Assembly (NCBI GenBank): GCA_016271365.2
Contig: CM057453.1
Coordinates: 502,919,001-502,983,000, forward strand
Direction: 5' to 3'
Origin: Neoceratodus forsteri
Taxonomy: Eukaryota; Chordata; Ceratodontiformes; Ceratodontidae
DNA: 64,000 nt
Part shown: one piece after another, positions 63,332 to 64,000 of the stretch
Layout: every line of letters starts with the position of its first letter
How positions within the stretch are numbered: the stretch's first letter is position 1
Notes under the pieces: model-generated
Seen by the model: only the letters and a program-made list of their open reading frames with translations
The model's database searches: none
What the model was told of the DNA's origin: nothing
Program-made: the position numbers and the translations under genes

Positions 63332-63430
63332 CTTCCAAGAATCAATCTTCACCACAGATTCCTTCTTTTGGGTGTGGACAGGAGGCACTAGGACCGCGCA
63401 GGAGAAAGCTTTTAGCCTAGGCGATCCCAC
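63332..63430 (+). repeat. Probable left ITR of a further A-family DIRS
   Basis: CTTCCAAGAATCAATCTTCA with CAGGAGGCACTAGGACCGCG parallels the left end of DIRS A (CTTCCAGGAATCAATCTTTA, GCTGGAGGTGCTAGGATCCT). The recombinase of F stops exactly here. Alternatively this is a rearranged complementary region of F itself. Confidence 0.5.
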
Positions 63431-63824
63431 CTCAGCATGCAGTTCTCAAAAGTATGGTGGTCCATTGACAAGCAGGCATTGCATGCATCTGTGTCATGCT
63501 ACAATCCAAGACGGGTCACACAGAACTGATGCCTTTCAGTCACAGTTATTGGTTTCCCACTGGGAAAATGGTGCATAATGGCAGCTATCAGACTTTCCTC
63601 TAGACGGAGCTGGCCAGGCTAGATGTAATGTACAATAGGCTGACTCGCTTTATCCTCGATGCCCCTAGAGAACACGCTACTGTGATATGTATAGAGCCCC
63701 AAGCTGGTGGATACGGCGGGATAGGAGAAACTGGCACCTGTTAGCCTTATAAGGAAAGAAGAACTGTCTAGATGTACAATGGCATCCTCCAGGATGAAAG
63801 CCAATTTTGCAGCACTCTGCAGAA
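63431..63824. other. Right-edge sequence, possible DIRS 5' leader
   Basis: No coding feature. It may be the non-coding leader of the element starting at 63332. Confidence 0.4.
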
Positions 63825-64000
63825 TGCCGCAGCGGACCTACTGAATAAAGCAATCTAATTTCAAAGGCAATTAGTCTTTTTTGTCATTCAGGAAAATGTG
63901 ACACTGTCAGGATGACGTGAATGCCACAGTTTCCTGCATGACAAAAGGGACTAACTGCCATTGAAATTACATTGCTTTATTCAGTAGGTCTGCTGTAGCA
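63825..64000. mobile_element. Hairpin MITE-like element at the window edge
   Basis: A near-perfect palindrome. GACCTACTGAATAAAGCAAT and CTAATTTCAAAGGCAATTAG at the left pair with the reverse complement of CTAACTGCCATTGAAATTAC and ATTGCTTTATTCAGTAGGTC at the right. The inner part (TTGTCATTCAGGAAAATGTG / CACAGTTTCCTGCATGACAA) also pairs. Pairing reaches the last base of the window, so the right end may continue beyond 64000. Confidence 0.85.

Overview
Vertebrate nuclear DNA, not a microbial region. Four consecutive exons on the + strand (661-752, 15151-15289, 26638-26766, 49008-49097) encode part of the NF-kappa-B p105/p50 precursor (NFKB1): the end of the Rel-homology dimerisation domain, the nuclear localisation signal and the glycine-rich region. 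All four have AG/GT splice borders and compatible reading phases. The three complete introns are about 14.4, 11.3 and 22.2 kb and the fourth runs off the window, so this is a large, repeat-inflated genome. The abundance of DIRS tyrosine-recombinase retrotransposons, with CR1/L2-type LINEs, MIR-like SINEs and an L2-tailed tRNA SINE, suggests an amphibian, perhaps a caecilian; turtle or tuatara cannot be excluded from this sequence alone.

Intron 1 (753-15150) is mostly one nested stack. A DIRS element (A, about 2347-14955) was broken by a complete second DIRS of another family (B, about 7032-12615), two copies of a long tRNA-SINE, a CR1-like 3' fragment and another LINE tail. Removing these inserts lets the tyrosine recombinase of A be read across four pieces. 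Intron 2 (15290-26637) has no DIRS. It holds a roughly 3 kb palindrome whose centre is a degenerate CTGCTGCACCCTG minisatellite that switches strand (19459-22415), an L2-tailed tRNA SINE and small palindromic elements.

Intron 3 (26767-49007) carries two coding-derived minisatellites. A 27-bp array (28857-29829) lies inside the endonuclease region of a minus-strand LINE, and a 60-bp array (31373-33806) lies inside the reverse-transcriptase C-terminus of a plus-strand CR1-like LINE. That second LINE is split by DIRS G (about 33958-39594). A TTAA-flanked palindrome follows (40044-40488), then DIRS H (41272-48670), which is itself broken by a LINE, a 458-bp unidentified insert with a 14-bp duplication, and a TIR element containing a SINE.

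Intron 4 (from 49098) has a minus-strand MIR, a SINE with a perfect 13-bp target duplication, the structurally most complete DIRS (E, 53096-58752), DIRS F (58757-63331), a probable further DIRS left end, and a hairpin element at the right edge. The only host gene supported is NFKB1. Every other coding signal is a transposon remnant, and no tRNA, rRNA, CRISPR or bacterial gene was found.
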